Shown here piece by piece: positions 24,151-35,750 of a stretch of DNA of 64,000 nt. The stretch comes from Neurospora crassa OR74A (lineage: Eukaryota; Ascomycota; Sordariomycetes; Sordariales; Sordariaceae), in assembly GCF_000182925.2 (NCBI RefSeq), contig NC_026503.1, positions 2,418,001 to 2,482,000 on the forward strand, written 5' to 3'. The notes under the pieces were generated by a model. It did not search any database, was not told the origin of the DNA, and saw nothing but the letters and a program-made list of their open reading frames with translations. How positions within the stretch are numbered: the stretch's first letter is position 1; every line of letters starts with the position of its first letter. The translations under genes were made by a program, and so were the position numbers.

Positions 24151-25361
24151 CTTTATACTATTCTAAACTAAGTATATAGTATTATAAACCGATTAGGTAA
24201 AGTAAAATAGAGGATTCGAGGATCCACCTCCAGTTTTTACATTATATTAAATAAGGCGTACAGTATTTTAATTTAGATTAATAAGGTATATTAAAAAATA
24301 ATTAGCAAAAATAATTCCTAGAAGTCAATTTATTTATTCTTACTACTACTTCTATACTAAATATAAGAGAGTTTTAATTTATACGAAATTTCCGAAATAT
24401 TTAGTAATAGGATTGGTAGTTAATTATTAAACAATACTAATAGTAATTTTAATAATTAAACTTACTCGTAAAACTATTAACTCAATTGGCGAGAAGGGTT
24501 ATTAAATTAAATCTAGCTAAATATATTACTTAGTAAGCGTAAGCGGTAAGGAAAGCGGTATAGGAATTTATATTAGGTTAATAAAGGCTAATGTATTAAT
24601 TATCCTAATAGTATTTAAAAAAATTACTAGCGAGGAGTATATATTTATATTGCTGGTACTAGGGGGAATAAGTACTTAAGTAATAGTATTAATAATAGTA
24701 TTGTTCGTTTTAATTTGGGCTATAAACTATTTCCAATTCTTCTTCCGTAGCTATAACGATACTCCTTCTTTAACCGTAAATAACTAATTTTGGCGTATTA
24801 GGACCGGATAGTTAACAACCAACTAGCGATACCTATGTAGGACCTATTAAACTTCGTAGTCCGCTGTATTTAGATTAATAATCTATCCTCTATTATAAAT
24901 ATTATTACTAATATTAATAGATTAATTGGGTTTAATCTCAATATAGCTAATTTCTTCGTTTAAGCGCAACTATACTACTTCAATAAGCAATTCGGCGGCT
25001 AACAATTAAAATTTTTCCTTATAGTAAAACTACGGCTTATATATAGTAAATTTAATAATTTAATATACTTTGCGTATTAGATTTTCCTCCTAGAGGTCGA
25101 AAGCCGTCTAAGGGTTTACTTAATTAGTCTTTAATATTATTTAATCTAACCTTTAGACCGGAATAAGTAGTAATAAAGTAGTAAAGAAAAGGGGATTCCG
25201 AAGAGTAAAAATATAAATATTTAATTTAAAAGGGCAAAGGTTAAATAATAATTGTAAAATCTAATAAATCGTTATTAAACTTAATATATTTCCCCCTTCG
25301 ACGAAAGGAAGAGATGTAAGGAATAATAAAATCGGTTTAAAATTGAACTGTAGGTACTATT

Positions 25362-25700
25362 TATTACGCGAAAATATACTTTATAAATAATAATAATAGA
25401 GAATAATAATATAAGTAACTAGTTGTTGGATAGAGTAATAGTATATAATAATTAATAATAGTCTTATTAAAGGAAGTTAAAGATAAGAGTTATTACAAAC
25501 TTCAACTTAGAACCTCGTATACAACTTTACTAAGTATAAATAAGATAGATGTAAGGTTAGTATAATATGAATTGATGATCCGTCAACCTTAATAGAGGTT
25601 AACGGGACGAACACTCTTATATAGCAGACTATATGCTCTAGCGAGCATTTACCATAACAAGACAGAGCATCCAGGTATCCACCAAGAATGCCCCATAATA
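25362..25700 (-). repeat. LTR element, right LTR (5' LTR of the element)
   Basis: 339 bp, aligned over its whole length with 19919-20257. Its last 150 bases keep GC-rich words lost in the left copy, so it is the better guide to the ancestral LTR. Confidence 0.9.
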
Positions 25701-26396
25701 AGTAGTAACACCTCCAAACTCTTTCTCTTAAATAAAACACAGCCCTTTTTTTCCTCCAACAAAGAATCCCCAAAACATCCATCCGTAAGGCTTTCTCTTA
25801 GTAAAAACAAAGTTTTTTAAATCGTTATCGTCGTCCAAAGTCACAAATTATTTCCATATTAAATCATTAATTGCCCAAATCTCATCGGTTACTAAAATAT
25901 CTTCCCAATCTCTTAGAAATAGCCACCGACGGCTCATCTCTTTACACCAATTAACTCTTTCTCTCTTATTTACAACCTTTCTCTTTATTATCCTTTTTCT
26001 TACTTTCCTTTAGAATCCAAGTAAATAAAGCGCCTTCCTTAATACTTTCTCTCCGGCAGAAAGATGAGGAGGAAGGATAATTCGGAAGTCACTCCAAAGG
26101 GCAAAACAGTGTCTCCGATCTAATTTAATCCATTCTCGGAGGGCGTCCTTTTAAAATATCCTAAGGAGGCCTAGTCTTTGTCGTCTCTTTTGGGGAGTAA
26201 CAGGACTAATACAGGCGTATTGGACTTATCGGATAGTAAAACCGGTCTTTTAAAATATCTCTGCATAGGTAAAATTGGCGTATTCTCGAAGGGATTGGAC
26301 TTGAATTCTTTCATCTCGAGATAATTAGGATACATTACTCTTTTTGGGAGTAGAAGGAGGATTCAAAAGATCAATAATAACAATGCCTCGAGACAT
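25701..26396 (-). pseudogene. Mariner transposase, N-terminal piece
   Basis: Starts at the ATG at 26396 (MSRGIVIIDLLNPPSTPKKS). A helix-turn-helix region follows (LSRDERIQVQSLREY, then TYAEI and VQYAC), a PTPKK-like linker, LREWI, and the DDE start: DWEDILVTDE with the first catalytic Asp, then KRKPYGWMFWG and EKEFGGVTT at the junction with the LTR element. A few TAA/TAG codons stand at expected Gln or Trp positions. This is the least damaged third of the gene. Confidence 0.9.
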
Positions 26397-26573
26397 CGTG
26401 AAAAGATGGGATAATTTGGTGGCTCAGGCATTAAGGAACCTTTAGAAGTCACTCTTTTTATATAAAGGTATTTTGCCACAGAAACTCTTAGGCGAAGTAC
26501 TTTCGGATACACCGGAGTGGCCATTGCCACCTTAAAAATAAGGCTTTGCCACCTCCAGATGATCTGCCAATTC

Positions 26574-26606
26574 ACCACGCTAACAAGTTTAATGCCGGCA
26601 GAGGTG
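26574..26606. repeat. Mariner right terminal inverted repeat
   Basis: Ends GCCGGCAGAGGTG followed by TA; partner of 5861-5893. Confidence 0.9.
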
Positions 26607-26608
26607 TA

Positions 26609-28517
26609 CAGCTGAATCTTCTCTCCACTCTCAGAGAAACCTCGCCTGGCTGTCTAGACCCACACTTCCTGTCTTCCATTTCTCAGTCGTCTCATTTCCC
26701 TCAGATTTTCAACCTCAAGACTTCAAACTTCAACAACTTCAACCCGACAAAGTTTTTTTTGGTTGTCTACGTATGTATTCTTTACGCCAACACACAACCA
26801 CCCTTCAAGCTGGGTACTTTGCGCTTCCTTGACAGATCCTACCTCTCAACTCCGAGACTCGAACAGAAGAAACGGGTTCAGCCGACGTAATGTATCACGC
26901 TGCACAAACTTGCAGTTGCAAGGCGCCAGTGCCGCAACCTTTGGCAAACATGAAAACACCCCCCTATGGACTTGGAGACTGAGCATGGTCGCGGACCTCT
27001 TCTTAGACGGGACAGCCGGCCTGGTCGAGCTGAGAACACACAAAATTGAGGCAACCAGATATGGGATATTCCTTGCAGCCCTGGTCGTATCAATCCCCGG
27101 CTGTGTTCCCGAAGCTGACCTCTGCCTTCGAAAACAGGCGAGACAGGATTCCCGAGGCCCTTGGGAGCAGTGCTGATTCCGACACGGGCACCGTATGCCA
27201 CTCACAAAGGTGAGCATGATGGAAGCATGTCCGTGGCGCTGATGGCATTGGCCGTCTCTCAATGGACGCCACAGGCAAGCCTCTTCGTCGTCAGGCTCAG
27301 GGCCTTCAGTGCCATTATTTCTCCGTGATCCAATACCAAGGCTTTCGCTTGGCGCCTCGCCGTCAAGCACACAGACATGCGGTGACGGTGGCCGGGGACC
27401 AAGGACGTGTTCGGTCTATCTGTTGTACAACTTGCTGTACGTATGTACAGAAGGCACTACGACGTCGGTACAGCCGTCATCGGAACCTGGAGGCATTTGA
27501 GTGCCCTGCACGGCGTCCTGGACCATGGTTTCTCGACGCAAGAAATATACGGTGCACAAAAGCAGCAGGTCATTCTGGTACGGCCCGGCCTCTACAGAGC
27601 TATTGCTCTGTCGACTTGGAGTCTCGACATCTGGACGCTTCCCGTACTTAATTGCAATATCGGCAAGGTAGTGCTGCAGCTGCTACGCTAGTCGTCCGTC
27701 CGGCTGTACCTGTTATGGCGGTACCTTCTCCTCCATGCGTGCAAGTCTGAAATCATGCCTAACTGAGCCAGCCTTCTCGTCACTGTCTAAAACTACCTAA
27801 CAAAGACCTATGCGAGCACTTATTTGGGTTTGGGTATCCTTGGGCGCAAAGCGACAGAACCGCTCGAGTGCTAGGTAGGTACATCGACAAACCACAGATC
27901 GATTATCCATTTTACGACATACGAACCATTGACAGACAGTACGAGACGGCAAACAGACACTTGGAGCCGAGTCCCTCTCTTCCCATCTCCTCTTCGTGTC
28001 TCCTCCGCCCCGTAAAGGATGCTTTTGCCTCGCTTTTTCTTAATCATCCAACAACTCGCACCCTGCTCCCGATTCTAGCTTCGTTGCTGATCACGGCTCC
28101 ATGTTGCGTGACACGTCCAAGGTGTTATACGTTTGAGCACCGATCTCCAAGCAACTAGGCTCTAGGCCACGACAAAGTCCAGATCCATCACCCCGGCCCG
28201 GCCACGGCGCATCGGATCGTGCCAATAGGTAGCCTCCGGTACCAGAATCTGTCTTTACGAGCTCCAATAACCCTTCAACCCCCGGGCGACCTTACATACG
28301 CTGATACGCATCTTCCGCTCCGTTACCCAACGGCCACCGCGCCGCTTCCGCTTCCCATATCAGTCGAGGCCCAGTATCCGCGACTTGGTTGAACCCCCGC
28401 TCCGCCCTCCGGCCTGTCCCACGTTGTGTGCTTTCTCGCCTCTATCCCGTTTCAGAAAGAGTCTTTACCACCCGACCAAGGGATGATTGTGCTTATCACT
28501 CCCTAACCTATTTCGTC
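26609..28517. other. Intergenic, upstream of the Zn2Cys6 factor
   Basis: About 1.9 kb of normal composition. It contains overlapping short frames (longest 26846-27370, minus) without recognisable domains. It presumably includes the promoter and 5' leader of the transcription factor. Pyrimidine-rich stretches occur at 26700-26760 and near 28000. Confidence 0.5.
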
Positions 28518-31500
28518 ATGACGCGACCAAAAGTGCCTGACGACAAGCGTCAACGCACAGCCCAGGCTTGTGACTCTTGCAAACGGCGGAAGCAAAAGGT
28601 TCGTTGTTTGTTCGACTTGTTCTGTCTATCTTCGCCGGTTCTCTGTCGCCCACGGTTCGAGAGGCTGAGATATCCGATTTCGTTCATGTTGCTTGCCGGA
28701 TCAATGTCTGCCCCAAGCCATAACTCTTCTTACAAGCATCCTACTCTCGGGTATCAGATTATGCCCTGGGTGCCACAGACCCATCGCAGCACCCTTATCA
28801 TTAGCCTCCCGAGTCAGCCGATTTCCGTATGCGGCTGGGATACAACATCCTCTTATCTTTCTGGGCCTTTCTGAGTTCCGATGGATACTGTCGCTTCTTA
28901 GACTCTTATTCAAGCACTATTTATTCGTGATCTTCTCGTCTTCCTGAAGTTCCCTCGCCTCCATAGACCTTGATACACACTAAAGAGCACTCCCTCGAGC
29001 ATGCACTAATACAATTCTTTGGCAGTGCAATGGTCAAAAGCCCTGTCAGACCTGTGTGAAGAGAAGATTGAACTGCTCTTACACCCCAAACAGCGCCCCA
29101 GAGCACGGCGCAGGCGAAACCGTCGGATCCCCTACTAGACGGAAGCCGAGAGAACTTTCACCACAAGCCATCCCAGCTGCTTTGGACGCCTCAACAAGGC
29201 CTCTGACCAATATTGGGAGTACCGATTTCAATCGGCCATGGGATGAGGTGCGGAGTCGGGGTCTAAGAAGGGAAAACTCTTCCATGTCTGGCCTGGCGGA
29301 ACCGCTCTCTTCAGCTTCGCTCGAACATCCCGGGAAAACGTCCCTTTACAGCTCGGGAAATGTTTCGGGCCGAAGCAGTACATACGGGCAAGCAGAGGAA
29401 GCAACTATCTATACCGAAACCAGGATGTTACAGGATCAGACGGGTCGACTCCGTAAGTTTGCTCACTTAAATCCTTGGTTTTGTAGTGCTGACTTGTAAG
29501 TCTATATCGGGGACTCGTCTACTCTCTCTATCCTACAGCTGATTCGCATCATCGTCGAGAGTACTGCGGGGCCGATCCTAGGGTCCGACTTTGTTCATGA
29601 TCCGAAGCGGCACCGAATCATGGAAAACATTATTGATTTTCCAGAAAATACCAAGCTCCCATGCTTCCTACCGGACAGAGAAACCGTGCACGTTCTGGTT
29701 GAGTCGTATTTTACGAATGTGAGTAGTGATTCTTGTCAAACTTGAATGGTTGCTAATCGGAGTTCTTAGACACGGGGCTTGATCGAAGTTTTTGACAAGT
29801 CATCATTTTGCGAAAGTATCGAAATCATCTACGCTGATCCCCTATCGGCCAGCAGATATTCGACATGTCACCTTTTCCTTGTGCTCGCACTGGGAATGCT
29901 TCTTTCGGCCCCTCAGCCAGGCAGCCGGGAAGAGGAGATCATCAAGAAACTGTACGACGCAAAGCAGGATATGGCAGAACTCTTCTATCGAAGTGCCAAG
30001 TCCATGTGCGATCCCGAGTACGGGTTCGAAGATGCCGACTTTTGGTCTATTCAAGCACTTTGCTTGATGGCTGTTTACATGCTCACGGTTTCCAAACGAA
30101 ATACTGCATATGCATACTTGGGTGAGATTCCCTAGTCTTGCCCCCAAACTCGGATCATAGGATTGACATATCAATACCAGGCATGGCTGTGCGGTCTGCC
30201 TATGCCTTAGGTCTCCATCGAGAGGAGACAATGCATCCGCTTATCTACCCAGAATCGACGCAAAGAGAGGTGAGACGGAATTTATGGAAGACGTTGTTTA
30301 TCCTCGATCGGTTCCTTGCCGCGTCCCTGGGGAGACCTGTTGCCATCGTTGAAGAGGATTGCTCATGCAAACTTACTACTAATGATGATATCGCCGACTT
30401 ATCAACCGTAGGGGAAAATGGACCCGAGTCATTGCACTTTGGATGCCTCGATGCCTGTGTTAAATCATGCCGTGTCATTGGCGTAACACTCCGTGTGTTT
30501 TCAAAGCGAAAGATCTCCACCTCGGTTGTCCAGGATATCGCGAACATGGCCAAATATTGGAGGCGGCCCTCACTTGCAAACCTGACGCCGCAGCAATCAC
30601 GAGAAGGCCCGACAAGCCCGGAGCAGGGTATAGCTGCTCTTCACGCCAATCTCCTGTCATTGCACTCTCTTATTCTCCTGACCAGGCAAATGTTCATTAT
30701 GCACAACTGGAAACTCGACCAACAACGCTCTGGGAAGGCAAACCCACCCTTGAACCGAGAGTCTCAAATGGCCAAGTTTTCCGAAGCCTGTGTTGTGGCA
30801 TCTTACCAGACTATTCAATTGATACAACATGCCAGAGAGGATGGGTATCTCCCACAAAGAAATCCTTTCTTCATGTAAGTCAGATCCGTTTTGATCCTTA
30901 ATGATACATTCGAATCTGATCTGACGCGTCTCAGCTATTTCCTCTTCGCTGCGAGCCTCATCGTCCTTATGAATCAGTTCACCTCACTCTACTACGCCGA
31001 TACATATAACAAGACTATCACCGACGCGATTTCAACCATGAAATACTGTGCAGAAATTGACCCACAAGCAGAGAGGGTGCTCGAAATAATGGAAAACTTT
31101 GCACAAGTGGTTGAGACCTGGACCAAGGATCATTCGCATGCCGCTCCAGTCCTCTCAGCGGACCTTAGCTGTCTTTATACCAAAGCATCCAGTTCTCGCA
31201 TGTCACGAGAGAATGGCAGCTCAGCTCCGAGTGTCCCGAGTCCCGTGGACCCAGCAGGCTCAAGAATAGGCAGCATTTCACACCAGCCTCTTGTGCCTTC
31301 ACCATCCTTTTCGCGGCCACAGAAGGCTCCCAATGTATTTATCCCGACCTCTTCAGCCACTGTCCCGGAAGTGGTGATGAACGGCATGTCTACAGTATCA
31401 TCGACGACTCCACCTATGGCACCTCCACTCGCCCTACGCCCTGGTCATTTTACTCATTCGCCCCCTGAAGTATCCGATGAGTGGGAATTCGACCAACTCT

Positions 31501-31697
31501 GGAACAACTATTTACAGCTCACGCCGCATGTTTCAACAGCACCTGAACTGGCTCATATCGCTCCACAGTTTCTTCCCCCGAGCACAGCTGTTTCGTCCGA
31601 TCCATACGAATCATATCCTCTTCGGGTCGATCCACATATACCATCGTCAGGGTTACGCGGAAGTGTGCCAATCTATCACTTTTCAAATATGGGTTAA
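28518..31697 (+). CDS. Zn2Cys6 (Gal4-type) fungal transcription factor
   Basis: Six exons: 28518-28598, 29026-29452, 29501-29718, 29770-30121, 30181-30874, 30935-31697, giving 844 residues. The zinc cluster has Cys at 18, 21, 28, 34, 37 and 44 (C-x2-C-x6-C-x5-C-x2-C-x6-C) and spans the first intron, which is long (427 nt, branch CACTAAT). The second intron is 48 nt with branch GCTGAC. The middle region fits the fungal-specific transcription factor domain: TRMLQDQTGRLLYIGDSS, then AYALGLHRE followed by RRNLWKTLFILDRFLAASLGR. The C-terminal 200 residues are rich in Ser and Pro. It is a nuclear DNA-binding regulator; its targets are unknown. It is convergent with an intradiol dioxygenase gene, so control of aromatic breakdown is a reasonable but untested guess. 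Confidence 0.9.
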
Positions 31698-31872
31698 CAT
31701 CATCATAAGGACGTAGCGACGCTGAATTAACCTCAGATCTTACGGCCTATCCGTCTCTACGAATGCGACGATAGCCATGGTTTAAGCTCAGCTCGTCTGA
31801 TGCCAAACTATGAATGGAGGAAAGGTTTGATTATACTTATCTCCATCGATGGCTGAAGACGAGCCATCTGAA

Positions 31873-31956
31873 TGAAGCCTGTTAAAACAAAGTGGCCAGG
31901 GGATCTTTGCCAACTGAAGCCTGTTAAAACGAAGTGGCCAGGGGATCTTTGCCAAC
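31873..31956. repeat. 42-bp tandem duplication between convergent genes
   Basis: Two adjacent 42-bp copies (31873-31914 and 31915-31956) starting TGAAGCCTGTTAAAAC, differing at one base. They sit in the 359-bp spacer (31698-32056) between the stop codons of the transcription factor and the dioxygenase. Nothing else is seen in that spacer. Confidence 0.93.
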
Positions 31957-32056
31957 AAAGGAACACCGATATACAGAATCAACCTATGCGCCATTGTATG
32001 CCTCCCCAAAGCTCTATACCATCCGCCGACCTACTGCGTTCTTACATACTCTAAAG

Positions 32057-33094
32057 CTAATTCTCCCTGCTCAAAACGAAATCATACTCAAGATACCAGC
32101 GCGCCTTGGAGTCTCCCTTATGGGGCAAGAACTTGACCACCAACTCATCCTTGACCGCGAAAACCGCATCCTCCGTCAGATATTTGTCCCGGCTATCGAA
32201 GATTTGCGTCGTCAGCGGGCGATGTCTTGGTGCCGAGACGACGAAGTGGATATGACCCGGCCTATTGGGGTTCCGATCCAGCAAGGTCAAGAACCTGCCC
32301 GCGGGACCATCAAACGGAATCGGATAAGAAGTCGGCCGCAGCGCATAAAACGCAAAGCGGCCATCTTGGTCAGTCTTGAACCGACCCCTTAGGTTCATGT
32401 CGGTCTGGGACTCATCCTGTTGCTCGTAGAGTCCGTTCGGCGCGGCAAGCCAGGTGTCGACAATAGCACCGGGGATGGGCCTGCCGCCGGTGGACAGGAC
32501 ACGGCCTGTGATGTAGGCCGAGTCTGCGATGGCTTGGCTGAACCAAGGGGTCTCGGGCGTCAGGTTCTTGACGATGGAGCTGCCGTTGGGTAGAAGAGGC
32601 GCGTTGTACCTGTAGAACGGACCCAGGACTGCTGATGGTGTGCCGGCGTTGGAACTGGCGAGCAGGTTCGAAGTGATCTCGTCGACGAGAGACTCGAGGC
32701 CGAGAATGTCGCAGAGAAGTTGCGTTTCGTTGCGTCGGTCGTTGGAGATTTGGCCGCATTCATTCAGCTAAATGGAATGTTGGTCAGAAACAGCCAAAGT
32801 GATGGCGAAACAGGCGCATCGGAAATCACGCACCATGTCAACGGCTGCCTTCCACTCCGGGACTGTCAGGTTGACTTCTCGGGCGAAATCGTGAAGATGC
32901 CGTACAAGACTGGGCATGATCTGTGCCAATCTTGGATGCGCCTTCGGCCCCGTGGCAGCAATGACCTGGTCAATCAGAGACTGGCCATCTTTTGCCGATG
33001 TGGGGTGAACTTCTTCCGGGGTCTGGTCGTCTGAGTAAGTGATGCCCATTCTCAGGTTCAAAGTGGCGTCTTTGCCGATACGAAAGTTCTCCAT
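32057..33094 (-). CDS. Intradiol ring-cleavage dioxygenase (hydroxyquinol/catechol 1,2-dioxygenase type)
   Basis: Two exons, 33094-32834 and 32767-32057, give 323 residues; the 66-nt intron has donor GTGCGT and acceptor TTTAG. Enzymes of this family insert both atoms of oxygen into a catechol or hydroxyquinol ring between the two hydroxyls, feeding the 3-oxoadipate route. The four non-haem Fe(III) ligands are present: Tyr139 (GPFY), Tyr235 (TSYP), His259 and His261 (RPGHIHF). The N-terminal part (SLVRHLHDFAREVNLTVPEW, LNECGQISNDRRNETQLLCD) is the dimerisation domain of catechol dioxygenases. Substrate choice cannot be read with certainty. The start ATG before ENFRIG gives a normal family length; an upstream in-frame ATG at 33175 is less likely. 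No secretion signal, so cytosolic. Confidence 0.9.
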
Positions 33095-35750
33095 GATATC
33101 GGTATTGGGTGCTTGGCCACACGAAATTTCAGGTTCGATGTAGAAGATGTGGACGGTATTGATGATATCGATCAACCACGCGGAACGCTATATGTGTGTC
33201 CAAAGTCGATAGAAAGGTTTCGCATCCACAAGCATCGGTACGACGAGAAAGTACTGAGAAGAGGTGAAGGCGCACGTTTTATATCAAAAGTTTGGGCATT
33301 TGTTTGTTGATAGTTGTTCTTCGGCTCGCGTACCAGGATCCATCGGATGGACAGGGACGGCTGGAGTGAAATGGATAAAATTGAATGGCCGTGTGTTCAT
33401 TCACGTGGTATCATGGGTCCTTTTCTCCTTCCATCCCAGCTTCACACACAAACGACAACTTGGTTATTGTTATCCCATCAATATCAAACTTGGGCATTGA
33501 AACTACAAGAGCTCGAATGCAACAAACGCAACGCACTCTTCCGAGCTTCATTCCGGCAACTGGCGAACGAGGCATGGTACAGATCGACTATGATAAGTTA
33601 ACCAACGAGAAGAGCACACAGAACTTACTTCTCTGTAGTGTCCCGTCCAGCGACAGGAGTTGGCGCGGGAAAGCGGGAGATATTAGTTTGTGTGCTTGGA
33701 AACATGCGGTGTTGATACACAAACACAAGACTTCCACCAAGGTGGCTTGTCCCAGACTGGCGGGATGGAAAGAAGTTCTCACTGATTGACAACATCCAAT
33801 GACGACGTGGCGGCCTCATTGGCAGTTTCAGGAGCTGAGAATTGGCGAATGAAAAAGAACAAATACATAAAACACATGTATAAAAGCCCCGGCAACAAAA
33901 TGGAAGTAGCTGAGCTCGAAGCAAAAGCCGATGATCAGCCTGTCATATTTTGTCTTTTTAGAAGAAGGGCTGGTCGATTGCTGGGCTGACAAGCGCATCG
34001 CCTGCCATGCAAGGTCCCGCAAGTCACAAGGGATGAACAGAATCTCGGCCGTTGGGTCGGCCTGGTCGGCATGCCAGCGGTTCATTGAAGGCAAGCCACC
34101 AATTCACCACTACCGCTGCTGGGCAATCATCCAGGGGTTGTTTGAAAGCTTCGGACGAACCCCTGTCAAGGTGCCGAAGAAAAGCAATCATGTTCGATGG
34201 CGTTTGTGCGGATTGCGGTGGCCCTTTTTTGTTCAGTTGATGAAAGGCGGTACGTTTGTCCACAGTACTCTGTAGCGGGTTTCTTGCTTGTTCTTCCTGA
34301 TATCAAACCGCTCCTGATATCTCTCTGAAGAGCGCCGATCATGCGGCTTTTGGTCAAGATGGAATTTAAGCGATGAGTAATGTTTCTCGCTTGCTAAATC
34401 CCGAGTCTTGTTGACATATCGACAAGCTATTGTGGTACTTACTTCGCCAACGATCTGTCCATCACTACCGTCCAGTCACTACCAAACCTACATGCAGCAC
34501 TTAAGGGTCGTCTCACGAAAGAAAAGCGACAGAGCACTCCATCGCGATCTTTCAAAGATAGCGCTATCGACGCAATACAGCTGGAGGATCAAGACGCCGC
34601 ACAACGGCGGAAATACGGCACTGAAAGGACGGTGGCTGGTCACATCGTGCCATAAGAGCGGCATTAAGCATGGGGGAGGCGGGTGATATGCCCCGTGTCA
34701 AGGATATCGGACGTGGGCGTGGACGGGGGAAGAAGTACCTTGGTGATAAGGAGAGGGAATTACGCATGCGGCTCGGCTGAAATGTCATGGCTGACTGTAC
34801 CGTAGGTACCTAGAGGAGGCAAAGTCTGTTGTTGCACAAACTTCTGGAGACGAAATTGGTAGGTAGGCGGGGGGCTTTAGTGGCTTACTTGTAATTTGTA
34901 CATAGGTAGCGAGGATGGACCTGGGCCCGAATGTTATGAAACTCTGAACTCTGAACTCGGCGTTCTTCGAAGCATTGTAGTGTAAAGGTAAGTACAGTCC
35001 ACATCAAGGTTGTGCTGCGGATAGCAGCTAGGAACTGAGATGGAAATCAGTAGAGGTAGCCAGCCAGTTGTCCAACGACGAACTCTTGAATGTATAAGGT
35101 AGGTACTATAGGTAAGGGAAATACGAGACAGACACACTGTTGGTGTACCCGATTAGTACCTAATCTTCAGTTCAGTTCACTTGCTCAAAGCAGGTATACA
35201 ACTGAACCGAAACAAGAAACACCGTACGCTTCCTTCCTCCGCCTCTCCCAGCCGGCAGCCGCTCCTTTCATCTCACTGCAGGCAACTGAACCCTATAAAC
35301 CCCCCTCCCCCCCTCTCTCTCTCTTTCCCTTTCCCTCTCTCACCTCTACGAACCTTACGTACAGGTACCTCTTGACAGCTATTAACCAGTTGACCAGTTC
35401 GATTCAGTTCTGGTCGGATAGCGCAGCCAGTTGTCCCGCTTTGTATCAGCTCTGCATTTCCCACCGTGGTCCCGTCCGACTTCCAAGTTTTTGATTCTCG
35501 GACGGGGCAGATCATGTGGCCGGGTTTCTTTCAACTTGACTTGAAAACTGAAAGAGACACTGCAGCCGATAGCGTGCATCGATGACACCGCGGGATTTGC
35601 ATAGAGGTACTGACCAGGCTACTTGGCCGGTGAACGAAATGACTGGATGGGCTATCTGTTGGCTGGCACTTCTTTCTTTTCCGTCTTTCCTTGTTTCCCC
35701 CTAAATCTCTGAGCTCGTATCAGTATAACACGAGTCGTAGTAATTTACCC
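33095..35750. other. Intergenic, dioxygenase promoter to OPT 3' end
   Basis: About 2.66 kb with no supportable gene. Short frames on both strands show no domains. The part next to 33094 should hold the dioxygenase promoter. Near 34800-35200 there are several TAGGTA/GGTACC words common in this type of genome, and a CT-rich stretch at 35300-35345. The sequence directly before 35751 must contain the OPT 3' UTR. Confidence 0.5.

Larger units (their letters stand above)
19919..25700 (-). mobile_element. LTR element in minus orientation with unrecognised internal frame
   Basis: Two 339-bp direct repeats (19919-20257, 25362-25700) are flanked by a perfect 5-bp duplication AGTAG (19914-19918, 25701-25705). 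A purine tract, AAGGGGGAGA on the minus strand, touches the left LTR, so the element runs right to left. Total length is 5,782 bp. It sits inside the mariner transposase gene. The internal 5.1 kb carries long stop-poor stretches on the minus strand, but I find no reverse transcriptase, RNase H or integrase motif in them. Superfamily is undetermined; a weak Copia-like protease region is possible. The outer half of the right LTR is nearly free of RIP. Confidence 0.88.
5861..26606 (-). mobile_element. Tc1/mariner DNA transposon, split by two LTR elements
   Basis: The outermost element of the AT-rich island. Its 33-bp inverted ends (5861-5893 and 26574-26606) begin CACCTCTGCCGGC and differ at three sites; each is flanked by TA (5859-5860, 26607-26608), the target of this superfamily. 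Subtracting the Gypsy element and the second LTR element, with one copy of each 5-bp target duplication, leaves about 1,426 bp, a normal size for the superfamily. The transposase lies on the minus strand in three pieces that join in one reading frame across both insertion points. The outer ends keep nearly normal base composition, whereas pieces next to the retroelements are mutated, so RIP fades towards the edges. The element is inactive. Confidence 0.9.

Noticed and set aside
26846-27370. 174-residue minus-strand frame near the transcription factor
   Set aside because: Overlaps other open frames on both strands and has no recognisable motif; chance in GC-rich DNA.
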